NCBI RefSeq assembly: GCF_047511655.1
Contig: NC_133402.1
Span: forward strand, 63,740,951-63,804,950
Direction of reading: 5' to 3'
Length of the DNA: 64,000 bases
Source: Castor canadensis
Lineage: Eukaryota > Chordata > Mammalia > Rodentia > Castoridae
Positions 35,326-47,932 of this stretch are shown here, piece after piece. Under the pieces are notes generated by a model that searched no databases, was not told where the DNA came from, and saw nothing but the letters and a program-made list of their open reading frames with translations. Every line of letters begins with the position of its first letter. The first letter of the stretch is position 1. The position numbers and the translations under genes are program-made.

Positions 35326-36934
35326 TACATTTTTTGATCTTATGTATTTTGGACTAGCATTACTATTGCTTATTAAGTTATAGTGCTACAAATTCAAAGT
35401 TAATTTTCTTTTAACAAAGAAACTCCTGCATTACCCCCTGGGCTTTTTTCTTCTGTTAAGCCATTGTGAATCATTTCCATTGAAGAAATGCCACAGCTTT
35501 AGTGGCTTAGGCCTGCCACTTTCACCAAATTGCAGCTAATGATGATCTTGCAAACAGAAATGGGCAACACAATTATAGTTATCAAAGTTTTCTTCCTGAC
35601 TCTGAGCCTGCTAAACTTTTTTATCATTCATGTTGACACACACAGTACATCTATAGCTTCTCTGTTAGTAGAAGTTCACACTTGAAGCGGCATCTGCAAT
35701 GTCTGGTACTCCGAGGTGCACAGTCTGTTGACTGTTGGTTGTTATGGTGAGATGTAGCTACTAAGCTGTATTTCTAGATTTATGCGCTCTGTGGAGCATT
35801 CCCCATTTTAATATTCTAGCGGAGTACCTGGGGACATCCAAAACTCTTGGCTTGTATCAGAAGAGCAGGTTTTGCTTCACGATATTGGCTGAGTGTTGAA
35901 GAAGATTTTGAACTTGTGTGTGTGGTCTACCTTGATAGACCATGGGAGGCCTTTGCCATGAACGCAGGGCTCTCCTTTTGCAGTTTTTTTTTTTCCTATC
36001 ACTTTAGAAACCTGCTTATGAATTCTGTGAACTGAAATTTCCTGCAGAAAATGTTTATAAGAAACCCTGACTCCAGGCTGTTTCTCATTAGATGCTGTGT
36101 TTCCTGTTTTGATCTGTACAGTTTTGAAAAATCCATCTAATGGCCAATTATTCCCAGAATGCTTGGTTTATAATTGTCAAGTTGAAATATTACCTCCTCC
36201 CCTAGTCTCACTGGAAAAAGGTCCAGGTTTCTCTTCAGGAAGTTACTATCTTGAGTGAAGTAGACTAGATTCCTGCTCCCTCTCTCAAACCCAATCCTCA
36301 ACCCAATATAGTCATTTTACTTTTTTTTTTTTTTTCCAAAACTGATTACTTGAAGATGGTTCTTGCTTTTTTTAGGTTATAAACTAATGCAATGAGAATG
36401 AGAGTTCTGATCTTCTTGATGAAGATCTCTTTATTAGCAAGATTTCCTCTACTCTGCCCACCATGGTGGCACAGCCAATAAAACTCAAATCTGGTAGAGG
36501 AAGAATGATTCAAAGGAAGGAAGACAGGAAGGAAAAGTGAAAGAAATGCTCCTGGTAGTAGTTTTGGAAGGATTGTGGAAGGGAGACGAGAGCGAGAAAT
36601 AAGAAAAACCAGGGCAGGATGGATAGGACCCCACGTCCTGTCTCGGGCTTTGGCTGTGCATGGTGATTATACAAATGGAAAGGGACAAGGTGGGCAGAGG
36701 TTTGGTTTTTCCATGTTGGGATTGTGTGAGAAGCCTGCCTGGTTGCCTGCGCCTCTTCTAAGCTAGAGCTGGTCACACTGCGGAACCCCACGGCACACTG
36801 GAGAGGACTTGAGTTTGTATCTTTGATCCTTTTGCTGATGTGTGATCTCGGAAAAGCCAGTCTCACATATTCCGTGGGAGATGTGGAAGTAAGCTGGCTC
36901 TCTGCATAGACTCTTTTCTAGAACAGCAACAATA
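35326..36934. other. No gene seen
   Basis: Unique sequence. Frames at 36510-36866 (118 codons) and neighbours overlap on both strands and show no domain. Confidence 0.5.
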
Positions 36935-37145
36935 ATAAATAGTAACAACCACTTACACAGTGCTTCTGTGTGCTAGATACTCCCCAGAGCTCTTCATTGC
37001 TATAGATTAATCCCAATGGCAACTCTGAGAGTGGATGTGTGTCCTTCTCCCCACTTCAGAGATGGGGAGCCCCTGTCACAGAGATGCCAAATAGCTTGCT
37101 CAAAGCCTCGTATAGTAAGTAGCAGTTTGAAAGCAGACAATTAGA
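36935..37145 (-). repeat. MIR SINE
   Basis: TGTGTGCTAGATACTCCCCAG, TTAATCCCAATGGCAACTCTG, CACTTCAGAGATGGGGAGCC, GCTTGCTCAAAGCCTCGTATAG: near full-length reverse-complement MIR. Confidence 0.8.
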
Positions 37146-39094
37146 GGTAAGAAGCTGGGGATGACCTTTGCTAAGAGTGCAGAGGTCCTATGGGGGCCCA
37201 GCTATACATGATCCCTGATTGAATGAGGGATGGAGAAGGGATGGATGACATTATTCAACTGTAGATGCTAGAAATTCAGCAACGAGAGGGTCAGCAAGTA
37301 GGAACGTCACAAGGAACTCCCTGTCCACCACTTTGCACGCTGCTCCAAGGGCAAGTCAGACTCTGTCGTATATCCACTGCCCTGTGAGGGAGGAAGGGAG
37401 ACTGCATTCTCTAAACTAACGCTTCAAAGGATGGTTTTGGAGTGAGATTACTCTATTAGATTAAAATTTCTTTTTTTTCCTCTGCCACCCTGTTGGTGGA
37501 GCTCAGGAGGGTAACAATCTATTCAGACAGATTAAAGAAACAATGTTTCCAATGTAGCATAGAAGGCTGGAGGGAAGTTTCTTTTTCTGTGCATAAGAGG
37601 TACTGGAGTACAGCTTTGTCCTCTTGCATAGGCAGAAAAATAAACTCTAGATGTCTTACCATCATTTTCCACTCAGATATGTTTGGTTGTATGACTCAAC
37701 CAAAAGGATCTAAAAGTGTTTTTGTTTTATAAAACTTATGATTCCACGACTCTTGGATTCTTTCAGATTATTGAACTGCATGTTTTTTGTTAAAGTGGCC
37801 ATTGGGGCACAAGTCTTTTGAACCCCATACAATTTACCCTGAGGGCTAATGTAGGAGCCCAGTACCTTTCTATTTCATGGAGGTAAGGAATAGCAAGATC
37901 ATGTAAATTATTGCCTTGACAAACAGTGTCCTGACTATTGGTTTGAAGATGACCCAGGCTATGGGTGGACAATGTGGGTTAGACCTTCCAGAGCCTGCCT
38001 TCGCAGGTGTGAGTGTCTGGATGACCTCCCAGGTTGACAGAGGCCCCAGTCGCACTTTGAACTTCCCAGGCCTAAGACACCGAGATGTGGTCCAAGGACA
38101 GTGTGGCACTTAGACAAGCTGGCATTTGAGTTTTGGTATCATGCAGCTTAGAGAGTGTAGGAGACTTCGGGGTACCTGGACTTTCTGGAGGTTCTTATCC
38201 AGCGATAGTGTTCCAAATTTTAAACATTTGAAGATTATTTCTATAACCACCTGTGGCATTTATTTTTTTTTGCTTTTATTTAAATTAATTGACTTTGTTT
38301 ACTTAAATACATCTGTTTACAAAGGCAAATTTGTATGATTATCAAAAATGGTTAGAAAAAGAGAAAACTGCCACAAACAAGTAATCATGACAGTTAAAAA
38401 CACCAAAATAAAGTAAACTAGTAACATAAGATCCATTGAACTGCTGTTGTGTGATTAAACTCTGAACTTGTAGCTTGACCTCTTCTTTTTATAGAGAGAG
38501 ATTTGTGTCTAAGAAGTGTTAAAGGCCTAACTCACACCAATGCTAACTTTCTCCTTGGTATGAACAGACTTGAAAGACAATCCAAAAGGCCCCGATGCTA
38601 TTAAATTCAGTGTCTGTTGATCACTGGAAACCGTCAACTATGTTACTTAAAATCATCTCACTGAATTTTTTTGAATGTTGAAATGTCACTTTAGCACAAA
38701 ACATGCTACTTCCCCCAGGACAACTAGTGGAGCCTCCCACCACCAGTGGTTCTGCACGTCTCTGGTGAAGAAAGGTTTTGAAGCAAGCAAGAGTGAGCTT
38801 CCACTGGAATTCAGCTAGGTGGCACGCCCTACTGCTTCCCAGCCAGTACTGTCTATGATGGAATGTGTCACATCCCATCTGCCCCCAGGATTTCCTCTCT
38901 TTTGAGGTGAAAAATTAAAGGAAAAAACAAGCACTCCTTATTTGGGTACACTAACCACAGAGCCCTGTATTTAATGATACAGATGTCATGACAAAAGATG
39001 GTCATCTTTGTGGACAACGAGAGGAATTTCAAATTGACCTTGAACAGTAGGTATTTGAATCTCGTACTGCAATGTGTGGCATTGATGGAATTAA
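37146..39094. other. No gene seen
   Basis: Unique sequence; frames of 60-85 codons only, without recognised motif. Confidence 0.5.
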
Positions 39095-39345
39095 GAAATT
39101 GCCATAAAGCATCATAAGTTTAAACAATAGATATTTATTCTTTCACAGTTCTGGAGCCTAAATCTAAAGCAGCTTCACTGAGTCAAAACTGAGGTGTCTG
39201 TAGAGAAGTCCTCCCTCTGGAGGCTCTCAGAAGGAGCCTCTTCCAGTTTCTGGTGGCTGTCAGCATTCTTTGGATTGTGGCTGCATCAGTCTAGTCTCTG
39301 GCGTCATTACCATCTCCTCTTCTACATTTGTATTCCCTTTCTGCC
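39095..39345 (-). repeat. LTR-type repeat fragment
   Basis: GATATTTATTCTTTCACAGTTCTGGAG, GAGGTGTCTGTAGAGAAGTCC, CTCTGGAGGCTCTCAGAAGG and CTTCCAGTTTCTGGTGGCTG are the reverse complement of an old ERVL/MaLR-like LTR that differs from the MLT1 next to it. Exact family not fixed. Confidence 0.65.
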
Positions 39346-39364
39346 TTTCTATCTTGTCTATTTG

Positions 39365-39685
39365 GGTTGCTTTAACAAATTATCATACATGGTATGGTTT
39401 AAACCAAACACTTGTTCAAATTCTGTAGATTGGGAAGGCTAAAATCAGAGTGCTGGCAGATCCAGTGTCTGGTGAGGATCCTTTTTCTGGTTTGTTCTCT
39501 TTGCAGCTTTGCATTGCTCAGAGAAAAATCATCTACCTGTGTTTCTTTTTCTAAGGCTATTATAGTAATTCCATTCATAGAAACTCTGTCCTCATCCAGC
39601 TTCTTCCCAAAGGCCATCACATGTTGGGGTAGGAATTCAACATGTAAATTTGGGAGAGATGCAAATGTTTATTCCATAGTACTTT
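39365..39685 (-). repeat. MLT1-type MaLR LTR, near full length
   Basis: GGTTGCTTTAACAAATTATC, GGCAGATCCAGTGTCTGGTG, CCCAAAGGCCATCACATG, GGAATTCAACATGTAAATTTGG and GCAAATGTTTATTCCATAGT cover an MLT1 LTR from end to end in reverse. The internal part near 39500 is diverged. Confidence 0.8.
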
Positions 39686-39989
39686 TTAAAATAAGGACTC
39701 TTATGGTTGGATGTAGGACCCACCCAGATAATCCACTGTAATCTCCTTGTCTCAAAATTCTTAATCATATTTTCAAGGATACTTTTAGCAAACAAAGTAG
39801 TAACATTTATAGGCTTCAGAGGTGAAGATAAGGTTATATTTTGGAGAGAACATTTTTCAGCCTTACCACTGCGAAGGAGAGTTATCTTACTGGGATGCAG
39901 TGGTAAAGTCTGCAAAGCTCCATGTAGCAGACCACATGCTGTGTAATTTGAATGCTAGTACAGTCACTCCTGACGACAGTCCTAGAAAT

Positions 39990-40085
39990 TATCCGCATCT
40001 CACAGAAGAGAAAACTGTAGAAGAGAGCTTAAATCTTGCCCAGTATCACAAAACTAGCAAGTGGCAAATGCTATACCAACCCCAA
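39990..40085 (-). repeat. MIR SINE fragment
   Basis: CATCTCACAGAAGAGAAAACTG, CTTGCCCAGTATCACAAAACTAG and CAAGTGGCAAATGC match the reverse MIR core. Confidence 0.65.
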
Positions 40086-43000
40086 TTTGCTCCCAGCCAA
40101 GTCACAACCTCACCAGTCACCTATTATCACATGAACGTGCTCTGCATTCCTGGATGCATTGGGCCTGTCTGGAGTTTGTACAAGCTCCTTGTTTTCTGCT
40201 GAAATCACTCTAAAGATAAGCTTGCCATGACAAGCCAGAGTGAGAACGTAATTCTAGACAATGTCCTATATTCTGGGTGGCACTGAATTCATGGATGAAT
40301 GTAGACTTCCTTAAACAAAAAGAAAAAGACAAAAACAAAAACTACCAACCCAATGGCAGTGACACATCAAATATCTGCTTATTTAATATCCAAGCTGCTT
40401 CAGAGTTAGTCAAGTGTCCAGTAGTTTTGTTGAATTAATCAACCACCGTGATAAGTTGTTTATCTTGCCTCCAGCAGGCAGAAACATCAGAACTGTTCAC
40501 CTTCACACACGCTCCTTGTGTGGCTCTGCAAATTATTTTTAGTAGATGCTGTAATTGCTGTTAAAATGAAGCTTCCTAAGACTCTTAAGCATGAACCTGT
40601 CGAGCAGCCTTACTCTGACACAAGTTTTTGCAAGGGTAATGAAACATTTGGGCAGGCACAAACCTGCTTAGGATGCTTCATTCAAAGTCTAGACTTAGGG
40701 AAAATATTAGCAATGACCTCTGTGTGTCCTCCCACAATCCAATTGAAAATAGAAAGCAAATGACAATGAAATCCCTTTACCACCATCTGGTAAAATGAGG
40801 TTTCTTAATTATCTATGTCATGGGCTAAGCTGAACGAGGAAGAGTGGCAAGGAAGTAATTCTCCACACAAGGGAGGTGCGTTGATACTGTTTAAAATGCC
40901 TGTCAGCACCTGGCTTGTGAATCCCAAATATAGTGCTGCTTTCCATGGAGGTGGAGAAGGAGTGACCTAGGGCATGAATGTGGGGGCTGTCTGTTGACGC
41001 TACCATGGAGAAACAAATCTTGGGGTGGGTTCACCTAAGAACATTTAGTATTTTATTACAAATATAAAATTTTAACAGTCACGTGTTTACTTTTGCAGAG
41101 GTGCGTCCAAGACACACATATAAGTGGATTTTGTGCATTATTCACATCGAAGGAACAGACAGTATCTTGTGATTCAGAGCTGCTTGCTTTGGAATACTGT
41201 CTTTCCCTTTGTAAACTAAGTGAAGCGTGTTGTCTTTCCCTGTCCCTGACCTCATACCTCTCAAGCATCCACCCCAGGCAGTTTCCCATGATAGTGAGCA
41301 GCTGCTCCTCTCCAGTTCCTAAAGGTTTGTGTCACAGCTCTGTGTTTATCTTGGACACTCCGTGGGATTGAGCCTATTATCCTATGGCTTTCTGCTGAAC
41401 TGATTGCATGGAAGAGGCTGCTGCTGGCTGTGAGCTATGAGTGGGGAGTCCAGGGTTTCAGAATCCTTGTGAACCAGGGCACCAGATGCCTAAGTAAGAT
41501 AAACGTCTCCTCCTCTAGGGCTTGGGATGAGTTTCTCCCTCTGAACCCACCTTCTGCAGAGCTAACAATGTTGATTAAATTAGTTGAGAACACAGGAAGT
41601 CAATTTTCATTTGTAAAGGGATTAGTTTTTTTCTTCTTTTTCTTCTTAGGTTAGCATAACAATATAAACACAAAGGTAAATTGAAATGGGATTTCATTGT
41701 TAAATGGCTTTCACTAATACAAATAATAATATGAAAGGAAAACTATTTGGGTCATGCTGAATAGAGTCTGACTGTGGCATTTTAATACTTATAGGTAATA
41801 AATTTAAGGTTTTCATTGTAATACTAGTATTTTACCTGCTTTGCAGAAATATACCACAGTGGACTGGTAATACCTATTAGGTTCACCCTCCTAGGAGGAC
41901 TTTCAGAGAGCAGTAAGGACCCATTAAACCCAAAGGTGGTGTCAAGGTACACAGAAGTGAGCCAGGAAGGCTTCATTTTACAATGAAGATTCTTAGACTT
42001 CATCTTAGAATAATTTACATTCATAATGCACCTTAATCTCTAAAACATTTGACTGCTTTATACAGGGAAAACTCTTATTCATGCTATAAAATATAATCAA
42101 ATGCACTTCATGATAATGAAGTACTTAGGTTTAATGAATTTTTCTTTAAATGTGGAGTTAATGTCCTATTTTAGAATTACTTTCGTCCAGTGAGAATTTA
42201 AGTGAGTAATCACTCACATATCCTACAGAATCTTTCATAGACATCAGGAAAAGGCAGAGAAAGTTTCAGTTCCATTTTCTTCATTTGCTGAAAATGTACA
42301 ATTATTAAAAAATATGCAGGATGGGAATTCTAACATGTTGAGACAATTCATACTTTTCTGTAGCTCGGGTGACTTGTGAAGGAAATGGTGTGATCTATGC
42401 TTACCACCTGCTCCTTTGGTCATAGATTAATAACATCTGACCAAGCATGAAGGCAAGCTGAGGCCATCTGCCATCACACAGAGCAGGATGTGTTTCAGCT
42501 TTCCCAAGTAGAACTCTGACAAACTACATGGGGCCACTCTCAGTTAGCAGTCATCCTATTTAGGTACATGACCTAGTTATTTTGATAACAGGGTTTAACA
42601 TCCATCTCGGTCACACCACATCTACTTAGTCTGCTTGGTAGTGGTTAAAGCACTAGGCCAGCTATATAATTTTGATGGTAATTATGACTCTTCTTTTCCA
42701 TTTATACAATAATAGGATGTCAAATAAGACCTATGCATTTGTCTCTGGGCTTTGATGTGGTCTACAAAGTTGAGGAAAATAGATATCAAGAACCTCTGCA
42801 TTCTAAGCCAATTGAGTTCTCTTTCACCCATGCCAGTCTCTTCTTACCTCCCACTCCCTTCACCAAACACACCACCCCTGTCTTCACTGTCATGGTTATC
42901 ACTATGACCACTGTTGTAAGAATTCTTCTTGCTCTTGCTGAGAGACCCTGGGTGATGAGAGGAATGGGATGATATGGAGACTGCCCTACTGGCCTGCGAT

Positions 43001-43189
43001 CTGTAAAGGTTCCTGTGAGTCAGAGACAAAGCCCTTTCCAGCCTTTTTCCCCCAAGTTTCAGAGGACCCAATGGTGTTATTAACAGTGTTCCAAAGAAGT
43101 CACCTGGCTACCAGAAAGTAACACACACACTGAAAATGACATCAGCCCAAGGACTAAGGACTTGTTCTAAGTACAACTGACTGACCCAC
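40086..43189. other. No gene seen; long repeat-poor interval
   Basis: Three kilobases with no recognised repeat. The stretch at about 40330-40800 lacks repeats and has homeobox-like AATTAATC and TGTAATTGC motifs; a regulatory element is possible but not shown. Confidence 0.45.
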
Positions 43190-43462
43190 CTAGGAAAATC
43201 CATTTGACTTCATGGTTTTGTTTTCTCACTTAAAAATGAGGGGACTAGAATAGATGGTTTTGACATTGTGCTATAAGATTTCACAGCAGTATCTAGGAAT
43301 ACTAGGAAAAGCCATTTGACTTCATGGTTTTGTTTTCTCACTTAAGAAAAGCCTAGGAAAAGCCATTTGACTTCATGGTTTTGTTTTCTCACTTAAAAAT
43401 GAGGGGACTAGAATAGGTGGTTTTGACATTGTGCTATAAGATTTCATAGCAGTATCACTAGG
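43190..43462. repeat. Local tandem duplication, 112-bp unit, middle copy truncated
   Basis: Copy 1 starts at 43190, copy 2 at 43302 and copy 3 at 43353, each opening with CTAGGAAAA followed by CCATTTGACTTCATGG. Copies 1 and 3 are about 110 bases and share GAGGGGACTAGAATAGRTGG and GTGCTATAAGATTTCA. Copy 2 is only 51 bases and breaks off after TCACTTAAGAAAAGC. Copies differ at few positions, so the duplication is recent. Confidence 0.95.
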
Positions 43463-44799
43463 ATGAGTGTCCAGCCCTCACCTTTCCTTTCTTTCTTCCT
43501 TCCATTGAGAATGAGACATTGCCTGTTTCCATGAGGCAACCAGTATAAGGATAAAGGTTAAAACCATTCAGTTTGTACAATTGGGCCCTAGTGGTACCAC
43601 TCAGATGCCATCCTCCACTGGAGTGCCTTTTCTCAACTTTTTGTGTGAAACAATAAACTCATATAGTGAAGCGACTCTTAGTTGGTTTTCTGATGCAGAC
43701 AGCTGAATGCAGCTTTGAATCAGAGCTGCTCATCAGATAGTTCAGAGATTGGTAGTCATGGTTAACTCTCAGTTAAAGTTAATATTTGTAACCATTCACA
43801 GTATAAACTCTGTTATAATTAGATACATAAAGATTTCTTTTAATAGGAGAGCTTTAGCATCTCTGTAGATAGATTCTTTTATAAACGTCTTGTCTTTAGA
43901 TGATAAATCTGAGTACCATGTTTATTATCATCCCTTTCTTGATTTATTAATAATAGAATTTATTTCCTATATCAAAGCATGAAGTATTAAATTGGAGAAA
44001 CGTCTCTAGCATTGATAACTCATATACTTAATAGATTTTTCAAACTAGTGAGTAGTGTTTTCTTATGCCTTAAAGTAACTAACTTCTTTGCTAGAAATAG
44101 ATATGCATTCACTTCTTTTTGCTTTTAATAAAGCAAATACAGTCACTACTTGCAAAACTGAATGACTGGCAATTTTAACTTTGGAATAAAACTTGGATCT
44201 GAATTGCAATTTGCCAGTGAAATTGATTTAATAAGTGAATATTTAATCTATAAAAGCTTGATTGAAATAGTCTAGCCTGTTACGTATTCACATCAAGATA
44301 AACATCAGTGGAATGCTGAAATAAATTGAAATGCAACTTTAGTCTCCGAACAAACACAAAAAACCTTGCAATAAGATTCTGCCTTGAAATAGGAAAATGT
44401 TGAAGACTTATTTGGTTGAAAGATGTAGTGAAAACATGTTACCTAGGATACATGAATTTATGATAAAAATATAAAGTAGATCTTTTATAAGCATATAAAT
44501 CCATCCAATTTAAATATATCTTAAATCTGCTTTGAATTTGATGACTCCTGCTTTATAACAACACTCATTTTTTTATATCAAAGGGAAAACATCTTTTCAT
44601 AAGTACTAATATCCCTATTCCATAAAGACACAATGGTTTATTTATAACATGCCATTTTTATCATAGGTCATTAGAGAGAGAAATTGGGTTTTCTTTGAAA
44701 GAGTTCAGGATGGTAATAAAAACCTTGGTTTGGAATTTTTGCTAATTTATTAAATTCCTATAAAATAATTTACATTCTTGTAACAAAAGAGGTAGGTAG
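43463..44799. other. No gene seen; AT-rich unique
   Basis: No recognised repeat or frame. Confidence 0.5.
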
Positions 44800-44895
44800 C
44801 ATGGAGTAATGAAAAAGATGTGGCTTTCGAAGTCAAACACCTTACATTGGAAGCCCAATTCTAATTCTACCTGTGACAGAGTTTTTTGGCTAGTT
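44800..44895 (+). repeat. MIR SINE fragment
   Basis: AGCATGGAGTAATGAAAAAG, TCGAAGTCAAACACC and CCAATTCTAATTCTACCTGTG: 5' half of a forward MIR. Confidence 0.5.
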
Positions 44896-45334
44896 CAACA
44901 GGTCCCAGAGTCTGTCACTCTCCCCAAAGGAGTTGAAAAAATAAGATGCTAGCTTCCTTAGATTCCCTTCCAACCAGGCTGTGTGATCCAGTTCTACCCA
45001 ATAAACTAAAGGACATGTCTCTAAGGTATTTTTTAGGAAGTCTTTCCCTTAAAAAGAGAGAAAAATACAAAGAAGTCGTTCTTTTATCCTGGATTGGATG
45101 TGCAAATGGGTAAAATGACGGAGCCATCTCTTGACCAAGAGGAGGAGGAGGCGGAGGAGAAACCATTGTTCTTGACTAAATACCTCTACCTTGTTGAGTC
45201 ATTGACCTGATCCTAGGGCTACCAACTTTTCTGATTCCTTTTCATATGCTAAAAAATACTTTCAGTGTTTGTAGCCAAAAACACTCTTTTCTGAGGTAGA
45301 ACTTATTTTTATGATGGACAAATATTTTACCTTC
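44896..45334. other. No gene seen
   Basis: Unique; an AGGAGG-rich run at 45140-45162 produces a spurious reverse open frame. Confidence 0.5.
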
Positions 45335-45480
45335 CCTGAGCTTTCTATTTCCTTTTCTATAGAATGGGAATGACAGTACCTAACTCACACTTTGTCACTG
45401 CTGTTTTGTAAGGACTCGTTGAACTATGTCTTCATTTACTCAAATCCATTATTGAGTAAATAATAAATATTTGCTAAATA
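45335..45480 (+). repeat. MIR SINE fragment
   Basis: TCTATAGAATGGGAATGACAG, TACCTAACTCACACTTTG, TTTTGTAAGGACTCGTTGAAC and an AAATAATAAATATTTG end follow the 3' half of forward MIR. Confidence 0.55.
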
Positions 45481-45554
45481 AATATTTAGCTCTGTTGAGT
45501 TATTTGGTGGAGCTTTGTTGCCTTAACCAACTTGAGGAAGATAGAATTTAATAA

Positions 45555-45715
45555 GGTTATCAAACCTTTCTTGTTTAATTCTTCCAATAACATACAATGA
45601 AGGTATGATTTCCTGTTTACAAATGAAGAAGTGAGGCTTAGAAATAAAAACTCTTCCAAGGTGATATAGTTTGAAATTGTCAGAGTTGGTGTTTGTAACC
45701 TAAAGATTATCTTTT
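45555..45715 (-). repeat. MIR SINE
   Basis: TTGTTTAATTCTTCCAATAAC, GTTTACAAATGAAGAAGTGAGGC and TTCCAAGGTGATATAG: reverse-complement MIR. Confidence 0.6.
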
Positions 45716-47520
45716 ATTCCTCAGGACATAGGGAAACCCTGAACTAGAACTGTGAGAAGAAACCAAAATAGAGAAGCAGCAGTTCTACACTCGTCCAGAT
45801 AGGCCCCAGGTGGGTGTCAGAGAGTTCTGAGGATGTTGATAGGAAGTGCAAAGAAGGACTCAGGCAGCAAATGTGACAAAGATCAAGAGTTATGGATGAG
45901 AAACAGAAGCCAAAGATCCAGGCACAGAAAAGCGGATTAGACTGGTAGCAACTCTCATGCCTTCATGAACCAAGATGGTAATGTATAGATCTGGTAGAAG
46001 CAAGGGAAAATGAATAGAGTGATTGGGCAACTGGGGAGAAGATAGCAGGCCCATCTGAAGATTTTTTTAAGAGTTTAAAACACTGTCCTGACAAAATATA
46101 TTCATGAATAATATCTGAACCCTGGCCACTGGTGTGACCACCAGGTTAAAGTGCTCTATTCTTGCACATTAGAAACTTCATCCCACTGAGTTCAACTTCA
46201 TCTCTACATTCCATCTGAGGCTTATCCAGTGTCTGTGAGCTTATTTTGGATGTTCTGGTTGTCCACTGTCACTTTTTCTGGCTGGCGTGGGCTGAAATGT
46301 TCACATACCTCTCCTTAGATGTCAGTTAATGAAGGTTGCAGCTCCATCAGGCTTAATTCTGCTTCAAAGCTCTCCCTAATTCCGTTGGTTTTCTCTGCCT
46401 TCTCTTTGCCACTGTTGTGAATCCTGCTGTTCTTGAGTCAAGGAGAACGTTGTCAGACATTCTAACCGCCCTGCACATTTACACACACGGTGGCCACTTC
46501 TTCTCTGGGTCTTGCCACCTTCCCTGGGTGATACCTGGGAGAGACTCCTCACTCACTCTGCTCAGAGTTCCGACAAGCCTAATTGAGTGTTCTGTCCATT
46601 CTTTTCCTTAGCACAGGAATGGAGTTGGGGTGTGTGGCAAGACACGGGGTGTGAATCTCAGAGCTCAGGTAGCTCCTGAGTTCTTAATGTTTTCCTCGAC
46701 TCTTCTTTCACATTATTGAACTAGAGCCACAGTCTAATCTCGTGGCTGGAGATGGAAGATTCTTCTCTTACAAATACCATTCTAAACAAAATATCCACTC
46801 AGCCTTTCTGATACCTTTTCCCTTTGAAACAAACACCTTTTTTGTGTATGTGTCTGTTCTAATACTATTCCCTGAGGTGACTTTATGTTAAGGAGCCCAA
46901 AGAGAGGGGCTTTCCAGTGTTAGGTGGAGTACAGCTAAATTATTGTCACACCCTAAATCAAATGTCTTAAATGAAAGAGAAGTTGACTTCTCATGTGTGA
47001 AAGGAAGTAGTCAATACAAAGGGGTGACTGCCCCCACAGGATCATTCAGAATGTCTTGTTTTCCTCCTATTTTTGCTCATTTCTCCCTTGCGTCAGTTCC
47101 TCTCCATGGCAGAAGCTTGGTCACTCTCAGTGTTCCGGAAGGAGGAGACAGGAAATGTAGATTACGTTTCAAGCAAGTGACATAGCTTTGCTCATATCAC
47201 TTTCTCTCCTGCTCTGTTGGTAAGAACTCACTTACACAAGGAACACCTGTGTGCAAGAGAGCCTAGACTATGTAGTCCCATGTGGAAAACTGAATGCCAA
47301 GTTTACCTCTTGTAATTGGGAGTAGATTTTTTTAAATGTACAGAATGAGCAGAAATTTATTTTGGAGGAACAGCTAGGAGGCTGCACACTTCCTTTACAT
47401 ATTTTATTTGCTCCCTATTTTTGATCAGCTACCTCAAGGCCTTTAAGGTAAGATAGGCCTAAAGATTTGATTTAGATTGCATGATATTCCCCCAAAGCCT
47501 CAGCAATATTGTTTCAAATG
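45716..47520. other. No gene seen
   Basis: Unique sequence; no motif in the small frames at 46417-47185. Confidence 0.5.
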
Positions 47521-47635
47521 CATTTTATCTCTCTTCCTTGCTTCCTTCCTTCCTCCCTCCCTCCCTTCCTTCTTTCCCTCCTTCTCTCCCTCCCTTCCTC
47601 CCTCCCTCTCTCTCTTGTTTCCTTTTCTTTCTGAC
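47521..47635 (+). repeat. (CCTT/CCTC)n polypyrimidine tract
   Basis: Pure C/T tract of TTCCTTCC, CTCCCTCC and CTTCCCTCC units, ending at the T-rich tail side of the reverse SINE at 47636. It probably grew from that SINE's A-tail. Confidence 0.93.
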
Positions 47636-47932
47636 AGCACTATGGTCTGAACTTAGATCTTTCTGCTTTAGAGGCAGGTGCTCTACTATTTGAACCTCAC
47701 CTTCAGCTCATTTTGTTCTGGTTATTTTGGAGATAGGGTCGCACTTTTTGCCCAAGATGGCCTGGACTGTGATGTCCCATTTACCCTTCCCACTGTTGCT
47801 GGGATGACTGGTGTGCACCACTGTGCCCAGCTATTGGTTGAGATGGGGGTTTGCAAACTTTTTTGCCTGGAGGCCTTAAACCTCGATCCTCCAAATTTTA
47901 GCCTTCTAAGTAGCTAGGATTACAGGCCCAAG
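47636..47932 (-). repeat. Three-module composite SINE
   Basis: tRNA part (TATGGTCTGAACTTAGATC, GGCAGGTGCTCTACTATTTG), module 2 (GATAGGGTCGCACTTTTTGC, GTTGCTGGGATGACTGG, CACTGTGCCCAGC), module 3 (GGTTGAGATGGGGGTTTGC, AAGTAGCTAGGATTACAGGCC). Same layout as 16966-17257. Confidence 0.82.

Noticed and set aside
47521-47635. Possible CRISPR-like or satellite array
   Set aside because: Only a CCTT-type microsatellite; there are no repeats with unique spacers anywhere in the window.
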